Shown here piece by piece: positions 54,221 to 62,924 of a stretch of 64,000 nucleotides of DNA; the first letter of the stretch is position 1; each line of letters opens with the position of its first letter. The stretch covers positions 62,001-126,000 of the forward strand of contig NZ_CP059900.1 of assembly GCF_014126825.1 (NCBI RefSeq), read 5' to 3'. The translations under genes were made by a program, and so were the position numbers. The stretch is from Tomitella gaofuii (GTDB lineage Bacteria > Actinomycetota > Actinomycetes > Mycobacteriales > Mycobacteriaceae). Under the pieces are notes generated by a model. That model did not search any database. It had not been told where the DNA came from and saw nothing but the letters and a program-made list of their open reading frames with translations.

Positions 54221-55779
54221 GCCACGCCCCGTTCGTTTCCGGCCCAGTGTTTGTCGCGCAGCGTGCGTTTGAGGATCTTTCCGGTGGCGTTGCGGGGCAA
54301 GGTGTCGAGGAACTCGACCGACGCGGGGCACTTGAACCCGGCGAGACGCTCGCGGCACCAGGCCCGCACCGCGTCCTCGTCCTGCGACAGCCCCGGCTCG
54401 AGCACGAGCACCGCGTGCACCGCCTCGCCCCACCGCTCATGGGGGACGCCGATCACCGACACCTCGCGCAGTCCCGGGTACCGGGCCAGCACCGATTCGA
54501 CCTCGGCGGGGTAGACGTTCTCGCCGCCGCTGACGATCATGTCCTTCTTGCGGTCGACGATGGTGAAATAGCCGTCCGCGCTGCGGATCGCGACGTCGCC
54601 GATGCGCCAGTAGCCGTCGGGCGTCATCGCGTCGGCAGTGGCCTCCGGGTTGTTCCAATAGCCGTCGATGGGGTCGGAGCCGCGCACGATGATCTCGCCC
54701 GGCTCCCCGTCGGGCACGTCGTCGCCGACGTCGTCGACCAGCCGCACATCCCAGCTCAGCGCGGCACGGCCTGCCGTGTTCAGGTGCGGCGAATCGGGAT
54801 GGTGGTCCGCAGGCTCCAGTGTGGTCACGGGGAAACCCCCCGTCTCGGTGCAGCCGTAGTGCTGCCGGAACCGGCAATCCAACGTCTCGATCGCCGCGCG
54901 CAGCGCCTCCGGGTCGATGGGGGACGCGCCATAGCAGATCTCGGTGAGCGCGGACAGGTCGACGGGCGTGGTGCGACCGCGGACCTCCTCGACGGCCATG
55001 GTGATCGCGCTGGGCACCAGGTTGGTGAAGTTGATCCGCTCGCCGGCGAGCGCGTCGACGAAGTCGGCGGCGCGGAACGACGATTGGATGCGGCAGGTGC
55101 CGCCGGTGAACAGCGGGAAGGTGATGTTCGCCAGCCCGGCCATGTGGAACATCGGCATGGCGCGCAGGTGCCTGGCCCCCTCGCCGGCCTCGGGGATGAC
55201 CAGCTTGAGGTACGCGGCGGATGAGACGAGCCGTCCATGCGTGATGGTGATGAGCTTGGGCACCGCACTGGTGGTGCCGCTGGTGTGCAGCAGCACGCAC
55301 GGCGACGACGAGCGCAGGTGGTCGGCGGGCCATGCCGGTGCGGGGCCGTGGAAGTCGTCGGATGCGCGCCCGGCGATCGTTCCGTCCGGGCCGGGCGCGC
55401 GCAGGACGACGCGCTCGAGGTCCGGCGCGGCCTCGGTGAGCAATTCCAGCTCCGCCTCGTCGACGACGGCGGCGCGCGGTCGCATCACGTCCAGCAGCGT
55501 CCGCAGCTCGGGGGCGGCGAGCCGCCAGTTGACGGCGGCGGGCACCGCGCCGACGCGGGCGAGCGCGAACATGTGCGTGATCCAGTCCACCCGGTTGCGC
55601 GCGATGATCGGCACCAGGTCGCCGGGGCGCACGCCGAGTCCGGCCCAGCCGCCCGCGAGCCGTTCGACCTCGTCGGCGAGCTCGCCGTAGGTCAGCGACT
55701 GGCCGTGGTCGTCGGCGAGGGCGAGCAGGTCGGGGTGGCGCTGGGCGCGCCACTGGAGAATGTGGATCCACGAGATCAC
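54217..55779 (-). CDS. Acyl-CoA ligase (AMP-forming)
   Basis: 520 residues, ANL superfamily: HTSGTTSAVPKLI near 180, HYGCTETGGF near 310, GYWRIGD near 395, and NATGKILKRTL with the catalytic Lys near 500. The GTG at 55779 was chosen because AAAAGGACGATCACC precedes it and the protein then begins ISWIHILQWRAQRHP, as in its paralogue. It sits between the ABC transporter genes and the sulfatase and is translationally coupled to the latter. Possibly the first CoA-activating step after uptake. Confidence 0.9.
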   Translation of the reverse strand: MISWIHILQWRAQRHPDLLALADDHGQSLTYGELADEVERLAGGWAGLGVRPGDLVPIIARNRVDWITHMFALARVGAVPAAVNWRLAAPELRTLLDVMRPRAAVVDEAELELLTEAAPDLERVVLRAPGPDGTIAGRASDDFHGPAPAWPADHLRSSSPCVLLHTSGTTSAVPKLITITHGRLVSSAAYLKLVIPEAGEGARHLRAMPMFHMAGLANITFPLFTGGTCRIQSSFRAADFVDALAGERINFTNLVPSAITMAVEEVRGRTTPVDLSALTEICYGASPIDPEALRAAIETLDCRFRQHYGCTETGGFPVTTLEPADHHPDSPHLNTAGRAALSWDVRLVDDVGDDVPDGEPGEIIVRGSDPIDGYWNNPEATADAMTPDGYWRIGDVAIRSADGYFTIVDRKKDMIVSGGENVYPAEVESVLARYPGLREVSVIGVPHERWGEAVHAVLVLEPGLSQDEDAVRAWCRERLAGFKCPASVEFLDTLPRNATGKILKRTLRDKHWAGNERGVA

Positions 55780-55820
55780 GGTGATCGTCCTTTTCCTCTG
55801 GATTTGCGGTGCGCGTGGGG

Positions 55821-56654
55821 TCAGGCGGCAGTGGTGGAGGCGCGGCGAAGCTCCCGCTTGCGGCGTTGCTCGGTCGGGTCGAACCCCGGCGCCGCATCCA
55901 GCAGCATCCGCGTGTAGTCCTCGCGCGGGTCGCGGTAGACGTCCTCGGCGGGGCCCTCCTCGACGAGCTTCCCGTGGTACATCACCGCGAGCCGGTCGCT
56001 CATGTGCCGCATCAGGCCCAGGTCGTGGCCGATGAACAGGTAGGCGACGCCGGTGTCGCGCTGCACCTGGTTGAGCAGGTTGACGATGGTGCTCTGGGTG
56101 GAGACGTCGAGGGCGCTCACCGGCTCGTCGCACACGATGAGGTCCGGCTGCGTCGCCAGCGCGCGGGCGATGCCGATGCGCTGACGCTGGCCGCCGGAGA
56201 ACGCGGCGGGCCGTTGATGGTCCAGCGCCGGATCCAGGCCCACCTGATCAAGCAGCGTCGCCACGCGCCCGACGATCGCGCTCCCGCGCAGGTCCGTGTG
56301 CACCCGCAGCGGTTCGGCGACGATGTCGCGCACCGACCACGAGGGGTTGAGGCTGGCGGTGGGGTCTTGGAAGATCGCTTGCACCCGGCGGCGATACCAA
56401 CGTGGGACCCGGCCGAACTCCGTGACTTCGGTGCCGTCGAACCGGATGCTGCCGGAGGCGGCCCGGACCAGGCGCAGCACCGCCCGGGCGGCGGTGGTCT
56501 TACCGCTGCCGGATTCGCCCACCAGGCCCAGCGTCTGCCCGCGGCCGATCGACAGGCTCACGTCGTCGACCGCGACGAACGGGTCCTTGCGGCGCAGAAA
56601 TCCCGGACTGCGGTACTCCACCCGCAGGTTCTCGATCTCGAGGAGTGCGGACAT
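55821..56654 (-). CDS. Oligopeptide-type ABC transporter ATP-binding protein (DppF-like)
   Basis: 277 residues: Walker A GESGSGKTT near 48, Q-loop FQDP, signature SGGQRQRIGIARAL, Walker B LIVCDEP, H-loop FIGHDLGLM. The start overlaps the previous gene's stop as TGATG. C-terminus has the family's extra PxxxYTRMLL region. It pairs with the ATPase part of the fused upstream protein to drive uptake of the ligand bound by the 59857 binding protein. Confidence 0.92.
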   Translation of the reverse strand: MSALLEIENLRVEYRSPGFLRRKDPFVAVDDVSLSIGRGQTLGLVGESGSGKTTAARAVLRLVRAASGSIRFDGTEVTEFGRVPRWYRRRVQAIFQDPTASLNPSWSVRDIVAEPLRVHTDLRGSAIVGRVATLLDQVGLDPALDHQRPAAFSGGQRQRIGIARALATQPDLIVCDEPVSALDVSTQSTIVNLLNQVQRDTGVAYLFIGHDLGLMRHMSDRLAVMYHGKLVEEGPAEDVYRDPREDYTRMLLDAAPGFDPTEQRRKRELRRASTTAA

Positions 56655-58864
56655 CAGACCATCTCCAATCCGTCTGCCGCCGGAACGGCTGCGGGGTGGG
56701 GCAACGGAACCGCGTGCCCGGACCGAGGGTGGATGCAACGAACGGCGGAGTCGCCGTCGACGGTGAGCGCCGGCGCGGCGGCGGTGCAGTCCGCGGTGGC
56801 GAAGGCGCAGCGCGGGGCGAAGCGGCAGCCGGTGGGCCGGTTGCCGGGAGAGGGCACGCTGCCGGGGATCGTGCCCAGCTCGGTGCCGCGGGGCGTGCCC
56901 TGGGCGCTCGATTCGAGCAGGGCCGCGGTGTAGGGGTGGCGGGGTGCGGCCATGAGCTCGTCGATCGCCCGCTCCTCGACCACCTCGCCCGCGTACATCA
57001 CCGCCACCCTGTCGGCGACCTCGGCGACCATGCCCAGCTCGTGGGTGACGAACACCATCGACATCCCGCTCTCTTGCTGGATGTCCTTGAGCAGGTCGGC
57101 CACCTGGATCTTCAGCGTGACGTCGAGGGCGGTCGTCGGTTCGTCGGCGATGAGCAGCGCGGGGTCGCAGCTGATGGCGAGCGCGATCATGACGCGCTGC
57201 GCCATGCCGCCGGACAGCTCGTGGGGGTAGCTGCGCATCCGCCGCCGTGGCTCGCGGATGCCCACCCGCTCGAGCAGGTGCTCGGCCTTCTCGCGGGCAT
57301 CGGCCTTGCTCAGGCCCTTGTGGTGACGCAGCACCTCGATGATCTGGTTGCCGATGGTGAACGCCGGGTCCAGCGCCGAACCCGGCTCCTGGAAGATCAT
57401 CGCCATCCGGCTGCCCCGCACATCCCGCAGCTGCGCGCCGGACATCGCCGCCAGGTCGGCGCCGTCGAGCCAGATGCCGCCGCGGGTGCGGCGCGCGTTC
57501 TGCGGCAGCAGGCCCATGACGGCCAGCGCGGTCATGGTCTTGCCGCTGCCGGACTCGCCGACCAGACCGAGCGTCTCGCCGGGGTGCACATCCAGCGACA
57601 CGTCGTCGATCACGGGGATCACCGAGGATGCGCGGGCGGCGAGCACGTCCATCCCGCGCACGCTCAGCGTGGCGTGGGGATCCGGGGCGCCGGTGTCCGG
57701 CGACTGCGTCCGAGGCGCCCCGGTGGTGGATGCGGGGGTCGTGGATGTGCGGGTCGTGGCTGCGCGGGTGGCGGAAGTCCTGGACGGAGTCGCTGCGGTG
57801 GCACTCTCCCCGGGCGTGGCGACCGGGGTCAACGCCGCACGGTGCTTGCGCCAGCGGGTGCGCACCGGCTCGTCGCGCAGCGCGCCGAGCACGGTGTCGG
57901 CCAGCACGTTCAGGCTCAGTACGGTCAGGCCGATGGCGATGCCGGGCGGGAAGATGAGGAACGGATCCTGCGCGAGCATCGTGCCGGCCTCGGAGATCAT
58001 CACGCCCCAGCTGGCGTCCGGGGGCTGCGCGCCCAGCCCGAGGAAACTCAGCGCGGCCTCCACCAGCAAGGCGGCGGCGAGGGTGAGGGAAACCTGCACC
58101 GCGATGGGGCCGACCACGTTCGGCAGGATGTGGCGCACCATGATCGCGGGCGAGCGCGTGCCGATCACTTCGGCGGCCTCGACGTACTGCTGACGCCGCG
58201 CGGAGAGCACCTCGCCGCGTGTCACCCGCACGAATGTGGTGGAGAAGACGAGGCCGACGGCGAGCATCGCGTTGTGGATGCCGGGGCCCATCGCGGCGAT
58301 GACGGCGATGGCCACGATCAGGCCCGGCAGCGAGGTGAACCCGTCGACGATGCGCATGACGATGTTGTCGAGCCGACCGCCCACGAAGCCGACGATCAAG
58401 CCCACGGGGATGCCGATGAGCATGGCGATCCCCGCGGCCTCGGCGGCGGCGAGCACCGCGATGCGGCTGGCGAACACCAGGCGCGAGAACACGTCCCGGC
58501 CCAGGTTGTCGGTGCCCAGCCAGTGCGCCCCGGAGGGTCCTTGAAGCGCGTCGGGCAGGTTGGTCGCGATGGGATCGTGCGTGGCGATGACGCCCGGGAT
58601 GAGCGCGCACACCACGACGATGACCAGCACGACGAGCGCCGCCATGGCGACCGGATCGTGCAGCACCCGCCGGCGGATCTTGCCCCATCGGGTGCGGGGC
58701 GGTTCCCCGGGAAGACGTCGACGACGCTGCGGTGCTTCGCTCTCGGCGGTGGTTCCTCCGCCCGCCCCGTCCGGGATGATTCCGGTCGTGTCGTCCATCG
58801 TGCTCACCTCGTCGGATTGCTGGGGTTCGCGTCGGCTGCTGCGATCGGCCGTTGTCGCGGTCAT
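56654..58864 (-). CDS. Fused ABC permease and ATPase (DppC-DppD type)
   Basis: 736 residues in two parts. Residues ~70-330 form a DppC-type permease (VLHDPVAMAALVVLVIVVV, LGTDNLGRDVFSRLVFASRI, EAAEVIGTRSPAIMVRHILP). A Thr/Ala linker (~350-390) leads to a DppD-type ATPase (~405-730): GESGSGKTM, FQEPGSALDP, LSGGMAQRVMIALA, LLIADEPTTALDV, FVTHELGMV, with a C-terminal Cys cluster (CRFAPRCAFATADC) that fits the iron-sulfur or zinc site seen in DppD. ATGA overlap with the upstream permease. Confidence 0.9.
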   Translation of the reverse strand: MTATTADRSSRREPQQSDEVSTMDDTTGIIPDGAGGGTTAESEAPQRRRRLPGEPPRTRWGKIRRRVLHDPVAMAALVVLVIVVVCALIPGVIATHDPIATNLPDALQGPSGAHWLGTDNLGRDVFSRLVFASRIAVLAAAEAAGIAMLIGIPVGLIVGFVGGRLDNIVMRIVDGFTSLPGLIVAIAVIAAMGPGIHNAMLAVGLVFSTTFVRVTRGEVLSARRQQYVEAAEVIGTRSPAIMVRHILPNVVGPIAVQVSLTLAAALLVEAALSFLGLGAQPPDASWGVMISEAGTMLAQDPFLIFPPGIAIGLTVLSLNVLADTVLGALRDEPVRTRWRKHRAALTPVATPGESATAATPSRTSATRAATTRTSTTPASTTGAPRTQSPDTGAPDPHATLSVRGMDVLAARASSVIPVIDDVSLDVHPGETLGLVGESGSGKTMTALAVMGLLPQNARRTRGGIWLDGADLAAMSGAQLRDVRGSRMAMIFQEPGSALDPAFTIGNQIIEVLRHHKGLSKADAREKAEHLLERVGIREPRRRMRSYPHELSGGMAQRVMIALAISCDPALLIADEPTTALDVTLKIQVADLLKDIQQESGMSMVFVTHELGMVAEVADRVAVMYAGEVVEERAIDELMAAPRHPYTAALLESSAQGTPRGTELGTIPGSVPSPGNRPTGCRFAPRCAFATADCTAAAPALTVDGDSAVRCIHPRSGHAVPLPHPAAVPAADGLEMV

Positions 58865-59805
58865 GACACCCGCACCTTCGGGTTGAGGTAGCCGTACGCG
58901 ACGTCCACCGCGAGTTGTGCGAGGGCCACGCAGATGCCGGTGGTGACGATGACGGCCTGGATGATGGGGATGTCGCTGTTGATCACCGCGTTGAGGGCCA
59001 GATCGCCCATGCCCGGGATGCCGAACACCTTCTCGATCACGACTGCGCCGCCGAGCAGGTAGGCGAATTGGAAGCCCATCGTCGTGACCACCGGGCTCAG
59101 TGAACTCTTCAGCGCGTGCTTGCCGATCACCGCGCGGGCGGGCAGCCCCATCGCCCGGGCGGTGCGGATGTGCGGCATCTGCAGGACCTCGATCATCGAG
59201 GCGCGGGCGTGCCGGGCGAGCATCGCGGTGACGATCAGGCCCAGGGCGAACCCGGGCAGGATCACCGACCGGAACCAGGCGGCGGGGTTCTGTGTCAGGG
59301 GCACGTACCCCGTCGCCGGGAGCCAGCCCAGCTTGAGCGCGAACACCGAGACCAGGATCAGGCCGATCCAGAATGCCGGCATCGCCAGCGCGACCGACGC
59401 GAGCACCGTGATGGCGCGGTCGATGAGAGACCCCGAACGCAGTGCCGCGAGGGTTCCCGCCGTCACGCCGAGCACGATGCCGATGATCGCGGCGACCACG
59501 GCCAGCGACAGCGTCACGGAGAGCCGGTCGACGACCAGCGTGAGGACATTGCTGCCGTCGATGAGCGACTGGCCGAAGTCGCCGCGCACCGCCCCGGTGA
59601 GCCAGTTCCAGTACTGCTCGTACCAGGGCTGGTCCAGCCCCAGACTCGACTGGATCTGGGCGATCTGCTCGGGAGTCGCGGCCTCGCCGGCGATCCTCTC
59701 GGCCGCGTTGCTGGGCAGCAGTGCGGTGAGGCCGACGCTGACGATGCTGATCACCAGCAGCACCGGTACGAGTGCCAGGATCCGGTACCCGACGAGTTTG
59801 AGCAT
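58861..59805 (-). CDS. Oligopeptide-type ABC permease (DppB-like)
   Basis: 314 residues, about six spans: N-terminal LVGYRILALVPVLLVISIVS, external loop with LGLDQPWYEQYWNWLTGAVR, and the EAA-type loop ARAMGLPARAVIGKHALKSS. It forms the membrane channel with the fused permease encoded next. The stop overlaps the next start (ATGA). About 50 bases separate it from the binding-protein gene upstream. Confidence 0.93.
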   Translation of the reverse strand: MLKLVGYRILALVPVLLVISIVSVGLTALLPSNAAERIAGEAATPEQIAQIQSSLGLDQPWYEQYWNWLTGAVRGDFGQSLIDGSNVLTLVVDRLSVTLSLAVVAAIIGIVLGVTAGTLAALRSGSLIDRAITVLASVALAMPAFWIGLILVSVFALKLGWLPATGYVPLTQNPAAWFRSVILPGFALGLIVTAMLARHARASMIEVLQMPHIRTARAMGLPARAVIGKHALKSSLSPVVTTMGFQFAYLLGGAVVIEKVFGIPGMGDLALNAVINSDIPIIQAVIVTTGICVALAQLAVDVAYGYLNPKVRVS

Positions 59806-59856
59806 GGCGGGCTCCTCAGGAGGTGTGCGGTTGCGTTGTGGTCACGGCGGAGACGG

Positions 59857-61380
59857 TCAGCCGACGGTGACGCCGCGGAAGGACGGGCCCATCGGCCAGC
59901 CGACGGTGTTCTGCACGCCGTGCACGGCCTTGGAGTTCCAGCCGACGACCGACTGGTCCTGGAACAGTCCGCACCAGAGCGCGTCGTCGGCCACCGCCGT
60001 CTGCATGTCCGCGTAGGCGGCGACCCGCCCGTCTTCGTCCGTGGCCTGCAGCGCCGCCTCGTGGGCCGCGTCGACCTCGGGGTGGTTCACCTTGAACGGG
60101 TTCTGCGGCCCGTCCGCGGCGAGGCGGTCGACGAAGAGCTGCTCGGGGTGCACCTGCTTGATCGGTGTGATGATGGCGGGGAAGTTGGTCTGGCGGTTCT
60201 CCTTGTCCAGCGTGCCGGGCTGCACCAGGGTGATCTGCATGTCGATGCCGACATCGCGCAGGTTGCCCTGGATGGCCTCGTCGATCGGCTTGATCGGGCC
60301 GAACGCGGGCACCGAGAAGCTCGCATCGGTCACGCCCGACTCGGCGAGCAGCCGGCGGGCCTGATCCTGGTTGTACGCGTAGATGTCGTCGAGCGCGTCG
60401 ACGTGGAACCGGTTGCCCTGCGGGAACACCTGACTCTGCGCGGTGCCGTGGCCGAAGAAGGTCGTCTGGACCACCTGGTCGGCGTTGATCGCGGTGCACA
60501 CGGCCTGCCGGAACTTCTTGTTCTTCAGCGCGGGTGCCACGGTGCCGTCGAGATCGGTGAACTGCAGCATCCAGTAGTTGCCGGGGAAGGTGCCGATCTC
60601 GATGCCCGACGACTTCGCCGCTTCCACCTGGCTGCGGGCGATCTGCGCCAGATCCACCTGGCCGGAGCGCAGCGCCGAGGCGCGGGCCGCATCGTCGGTG
60701 AGCACGCGGATCTCGATGCGGTCGAGGGTCTGCTGACTCTTGTCGGTGAACTTGTCGTTGGGCGTGTAGACGTACTTCACGCCCTTCTTGGAGGCGGTGG
60801 CGTCGAGCACGTACGGGCCGGATCCGACGGGGTTGGTGCCCAGGTCGGGGGCGTCGAGCGCGTTCGGCGCCACCAGAACGCCGGCCACGTCGGTGAGCGC
60901 GATGGGGAGAGCGGGCGACGGCGCCGACAACTCCAGCGAGACCTCGGTGGGGGAGACGACGGTGACGTCCGCGACGTTCTCGAACGCACCCGATGCGGGG
61001 CCGGCCGAGGCCTTGCGGCTGACGATGTTGGCCTTGACGGCCTCCGCGTCGAGCGGTTCGCCGTCGCTGAACACGCGGCCCTGCTCGAGCGTGAGGTCCA
61101 GGCTCTGCGGCGTGAGCTCGAACGCGGTGGCCACGCCGGGCACGACGTTGCCCTTCGGGTCGGTACGCAGCAGCGTGTCGTACACGGGGTCGAGGAACAC
61201 CCGCTGCCCCTGGCCGGGATTGACCGCCGGGTCGAAGCTCTGCACGTCGACGAGTGTCGCGACGGTGAGCTGACCGGGCGTCGCGGAACTCGCGGCCCCG
61301 CCGCAGGCGGCGAGGGTGCCCGCCGCGATCATCGCGGCTGCCGAGGCCGCGAGGGTTCTGAGGGTCTTCTTGCGCGTCAT
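59857..61380 (-). CDS. ABC transporter substrate-binding lipoprotein (SBP_bac_5)
   Basis: 507 residues: lipoprotein signal (AAMIAAGTLAACGG, Cys at about 26), then a periplasmic-binding fold of the peptide/nickel type (DVQSFDPAVNPGQ, VYDTLLRTDPKGNVVPGVAT, GRVFSDGEPLDAEAVKANI, NPVGSGPYVLDA, FRQAVCTAINADQVV). Ligands in this family extend beyond peptides to opines and sugars. The ATG at 61380 is preferred; a GTG 12 bases upstream is possible. A clear -35/-10 pair lies upstream, so it heads the operon to 48011. Confidence 0.92.
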   Translation of the reverse strand: MTRKKTLRTLAASAAAMIAAGTLAACGGAASSATPGQLTVATLVDVQSFDPAVNPGQGQRVFLDPVYDTLLRTDPKGNVVPGVATAFELTPQSLDLTLEQGRVFSDGEPLDAEAVKANIVSRKASAGPASGAFENVADVTVVSPTEVSLELSAPSPALPIALTDVAGVLVAPNALDAPDLGTNPVGSGPYVLDATASKKGVKYVYTPNDKFTDKSQQTLDRIEIRVLTDDAARASALRSGQVDLAQIARSQVEAAKSSGIEIGTFPGNYWMLQFTDLDGTVAPALKNKKFRQAVCTAINADQVVQTTFFGHGTAQSQVFPQGNRFHVDALDDIYAYNQDQARRLLAESGVTDASFSVPAFGPIKPIDEAIQGNLRDVGIDMQITLVQPGTLDKENRQTNFPAIITPIKQVHPEQLFVDRLAADGPQNPFKVNHPEVDAAHEAALQATDEDGRVAAYADMQTAVADDALWCGLFQDQSVVGWNSKAVHGVQNTVGWPMGPSFRGVTVG

Positions 61381-61422
61381 GTCTGGGTCCACCCGCCTGT
61401 GACTGAAGGCCTGCCGGATTAC

Positions 61423-61440
61423 AAATCTGACTTCAGATTT
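61423..61440. promoter_or_regulatory. 18-bp palindrome, probable TetR operator
   Basis: AAATCTGACTTCAGATTT is a perfect inverted repeat just downstream of the -10 box of the ABC/ligase operon promoter, a position where a bound repressor would block transcription. Related AAATCT sites occur at 61510 and 62893. Confidence 0.7.
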
Positions 61441-61441
61441 A

Positions 61442-61471
61442 GTTATAGAGTGTGACGCAGGTCGCTGTCAA
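61442..61471 (-). promoter_or_regulatory. Sigma-70-type promoter of the catabolic operon
   Basis: On the minus strand TTGACA (61471-61466) and TATAAC (61447-61442) are 18 bp apart. It lies about 60-90 bases before the binding-protein start, next to the palindrome at 61423-61440. Confidence 0.65.
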
Positions 61472-61509
61472 CCACCGAATGTGACCCGGGATGCTCCGCT
61501 CTCTAGCGC

Positions 61510-61529
61510 AAATCTAAATCTGATGTTAG
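61510..61529. promoter_or_regulatory. Second AAATCT operator-like site
   Basis: AAATCTAAATCTGATGTTAG repeats the AAATCT and TCTGA elements of the 61423 palindrome, about 50 bases before the VOC gene start. Confidence 0.5.
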
Positions 61530-61577
61530 CGTCAGTTGTGTTGGACGACACACCCCGCGATGCAGAGGAGAGAACCG

Positions 61578-62150
61578 ATGGCAGGGACGAACGAGCAGTT
61601 CGAGATGCGCGGCTTCAGCCACGTCGCACTCGTCTGCGCCGACATGCAGCGGACGGTCGACTTCTACACCCAGGTCCTGGGAATGCCGCTGATCAAGACG
61701 GTGGAACTGCCGGACGGCAGCGGACAGCACTTCTTCTTCGACGCCGGCAACGGCAACTCACTGGCGTTCTTCTGGTTCCCGGATTCGCAGGATGCCGTTC
61801 CGGGTGTTTCGGCTCCTGTGACGCTGCCCGGGTTCGGGGAGTGGATCAGCGCGGTCTCGTCGCTCAATCACGTCGCGTTCGACGTGCCGGCCGACAAGTT
61901 CATCGAGTACCGGGCCAAGCTCAAGGCCAACGGCGTGCGGGTGGGGCCCATCGTCAACCACGACAACTCGCCGTCCCAGGTGGCGATGGAGATGAACGAC
62001 GACGTCTACGTCCGCTCGTTCTACTTCCAGGATCCCGACGGCATCCTGCTGGAGTTCGCCTGCTGGATGCGCGAGTTCACCCCGGACGATGTGGGCCACA
62101 CGCCCAAGACTGCGGCCGATCGGACCGGTGCCCCGCTCGTGGAGGCGTGA
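61578..62150 (+). CDS. VOC family protein (glyoxalase/extradiol dioxygenase-like)
   Basis: 190 residues with the two half-domains of the vicinal-oxygen-chelate fold: FSHVALVCADMQRTVDFYTQ (metal His) and LNHVAFDVPADKFIEYR (second His), ending SFYFQDPDGILLEFACW (metal Glu). Possible roles include ring-cleaving dioxygenase, isomerase or lyase. AGGAGAGAACCG before the ATG at 61578 fixes the start. Divergent from the ABC operon and followed by the TetR gene. Confidence 0.88.
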   Translation: MAGTNEQFEMRGFSHVALVCADMQRTVDFYTQVLGMPLIKTVELPDGSGQHFFFDAGNGNSLAFFWFPDSQDAVPGVSAPVTLPGFGEWISAVSSLNHVAFDVPADKFIEYRAKLKANGVRVGPIVNHDNSPSQVAMEMNDDVYVRSFYFQDPDGILLEFACWMREFTPDDVGHTPKTAADRTGAPLVEA

Positions 62151-62242
62151 GCGCGACACCCGCCGGGATCGCCGGTCTCCTGACCGCGGCGCCGGGTTCG
62201 GGTAGAACTACTCGTGAACGCACCCGGGAAGGAACGGACACC

Positions 62243-62848
62243 GTGACGGAGCAGGCGGTCAAGCCGACGAGGCGCGGGCGCGCCACGCAGGAGGCCATCG
62301 ACGCGGCCGCCCGCAAGGTGATCGCCGAGAAGGGCTTCCTCAAGATGACGGTGTCCGACATCGTCAAGGAGGCGGGCAAGTCGCCGGCGTCGTTCTACAA
62401 CTATTACGACTCCAAGGAGGCGCTCCTCGAGTCGTGGGCGCGTCAGTTCCAGGAGGAGGCGCGCCGCCGGGTCAGCGAGGGCGAGCGCGGCGGTGATACC
62501 CGGGAGCGGGTGCACGCTGCCGCGCGCGGACACTGGGAGACCTACCGTGAGCACCTCGCGGAGATGGTCGGGGTGTTTCAGCTCGCGATGATCAACGACG
62601 ACTTCGCCCGGGTGTGGGACGAGCTCAGCCGCGAGGCCGTCGACGGCATCGTGCACGGCGTCTCGCGCGCGCAGGAGAAGGGGTACTGCCCCGGCCAGGA
62701 CCCGCGGCTGGTGGCGCGGGCGATCGTGAGCATGCTGCACCAGTTCTGCTACGAGAACCTGGCCAACGGCCGCGCCGCCGACGCGGACGACGAGGCGTGC
62801 ATCGCCACGCTGACCGAAATCTGGTACCGCGCCGTCTACTGGCGCTGA
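62243..62848 (+). CDS. TetR family transcriptional regulator
   Basis: 201 residues. The N-terminal HTH is typical: QEAIDAAARKVIAEKGFLKM, TVSDIVKEAGKSPASFYNYY with DSKEALLESW. The C-terminal helical domain (WETYREHLAEMVGVFQLAM, ARAIVSMLHQFCYENL) binds an effector. GGGAAGGAACGGAC precedes the GTG at 62243. It lies inside the cluster it probably represses, downstream of the VOC gene; shared operator-like sites flank both divergent units. Confidence 0.88.
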   Translation: MTEQAVKPTRRGRATQEAIDAAARKVIAEKGFLKMTVSDIVKEAGKSPASFYNYYDSKEALLESWARQFQEEARRRVSEGERGGDTRERVHAAARGHWETYREHLAEMVGVFQLAMINDDFARVWDELSREAVDGIVHGVSRAQEKGYCPGQDPRLVARAIVSMLHQFCYENLANGRAADADDEACIATLTEIWYRAVYWR

Positions 62849-62891
62849 CACCATGCCGTGCGCGCCGAGCGGCGACGCACGCGATCAAAAA

Positions 62892-62909
62892 TAAATCTAG
62901 CGTCATATT
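62892..62909. promoter_or_regulatory. Third AAATCT operator-like site
   Basis: TAAATCTAGCGTCATATT, about 15 bases before the hydrolase start and partly like the other two sites. Weaker match; possible TetR site or promoter element. Confidence 0.35.
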
Positions 62910-62924
62910 CATATAGGAGCGACC

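Noticed and set aside
52628-54433. Longer start for the sulfatase (frame open to 54433)
   Set aside because: The extension is shadow of the upstream ligase; the ATG at 54220 begins the conserved sulfatase N-terminus and overlaps the ligase stop.
55821-58688. 955-aa minus-strand ORF
   Set aside because: Only its last 277 residues are the DppF-like ATPase; the rest is a shadow of the fused permease-ATPase in another frame.
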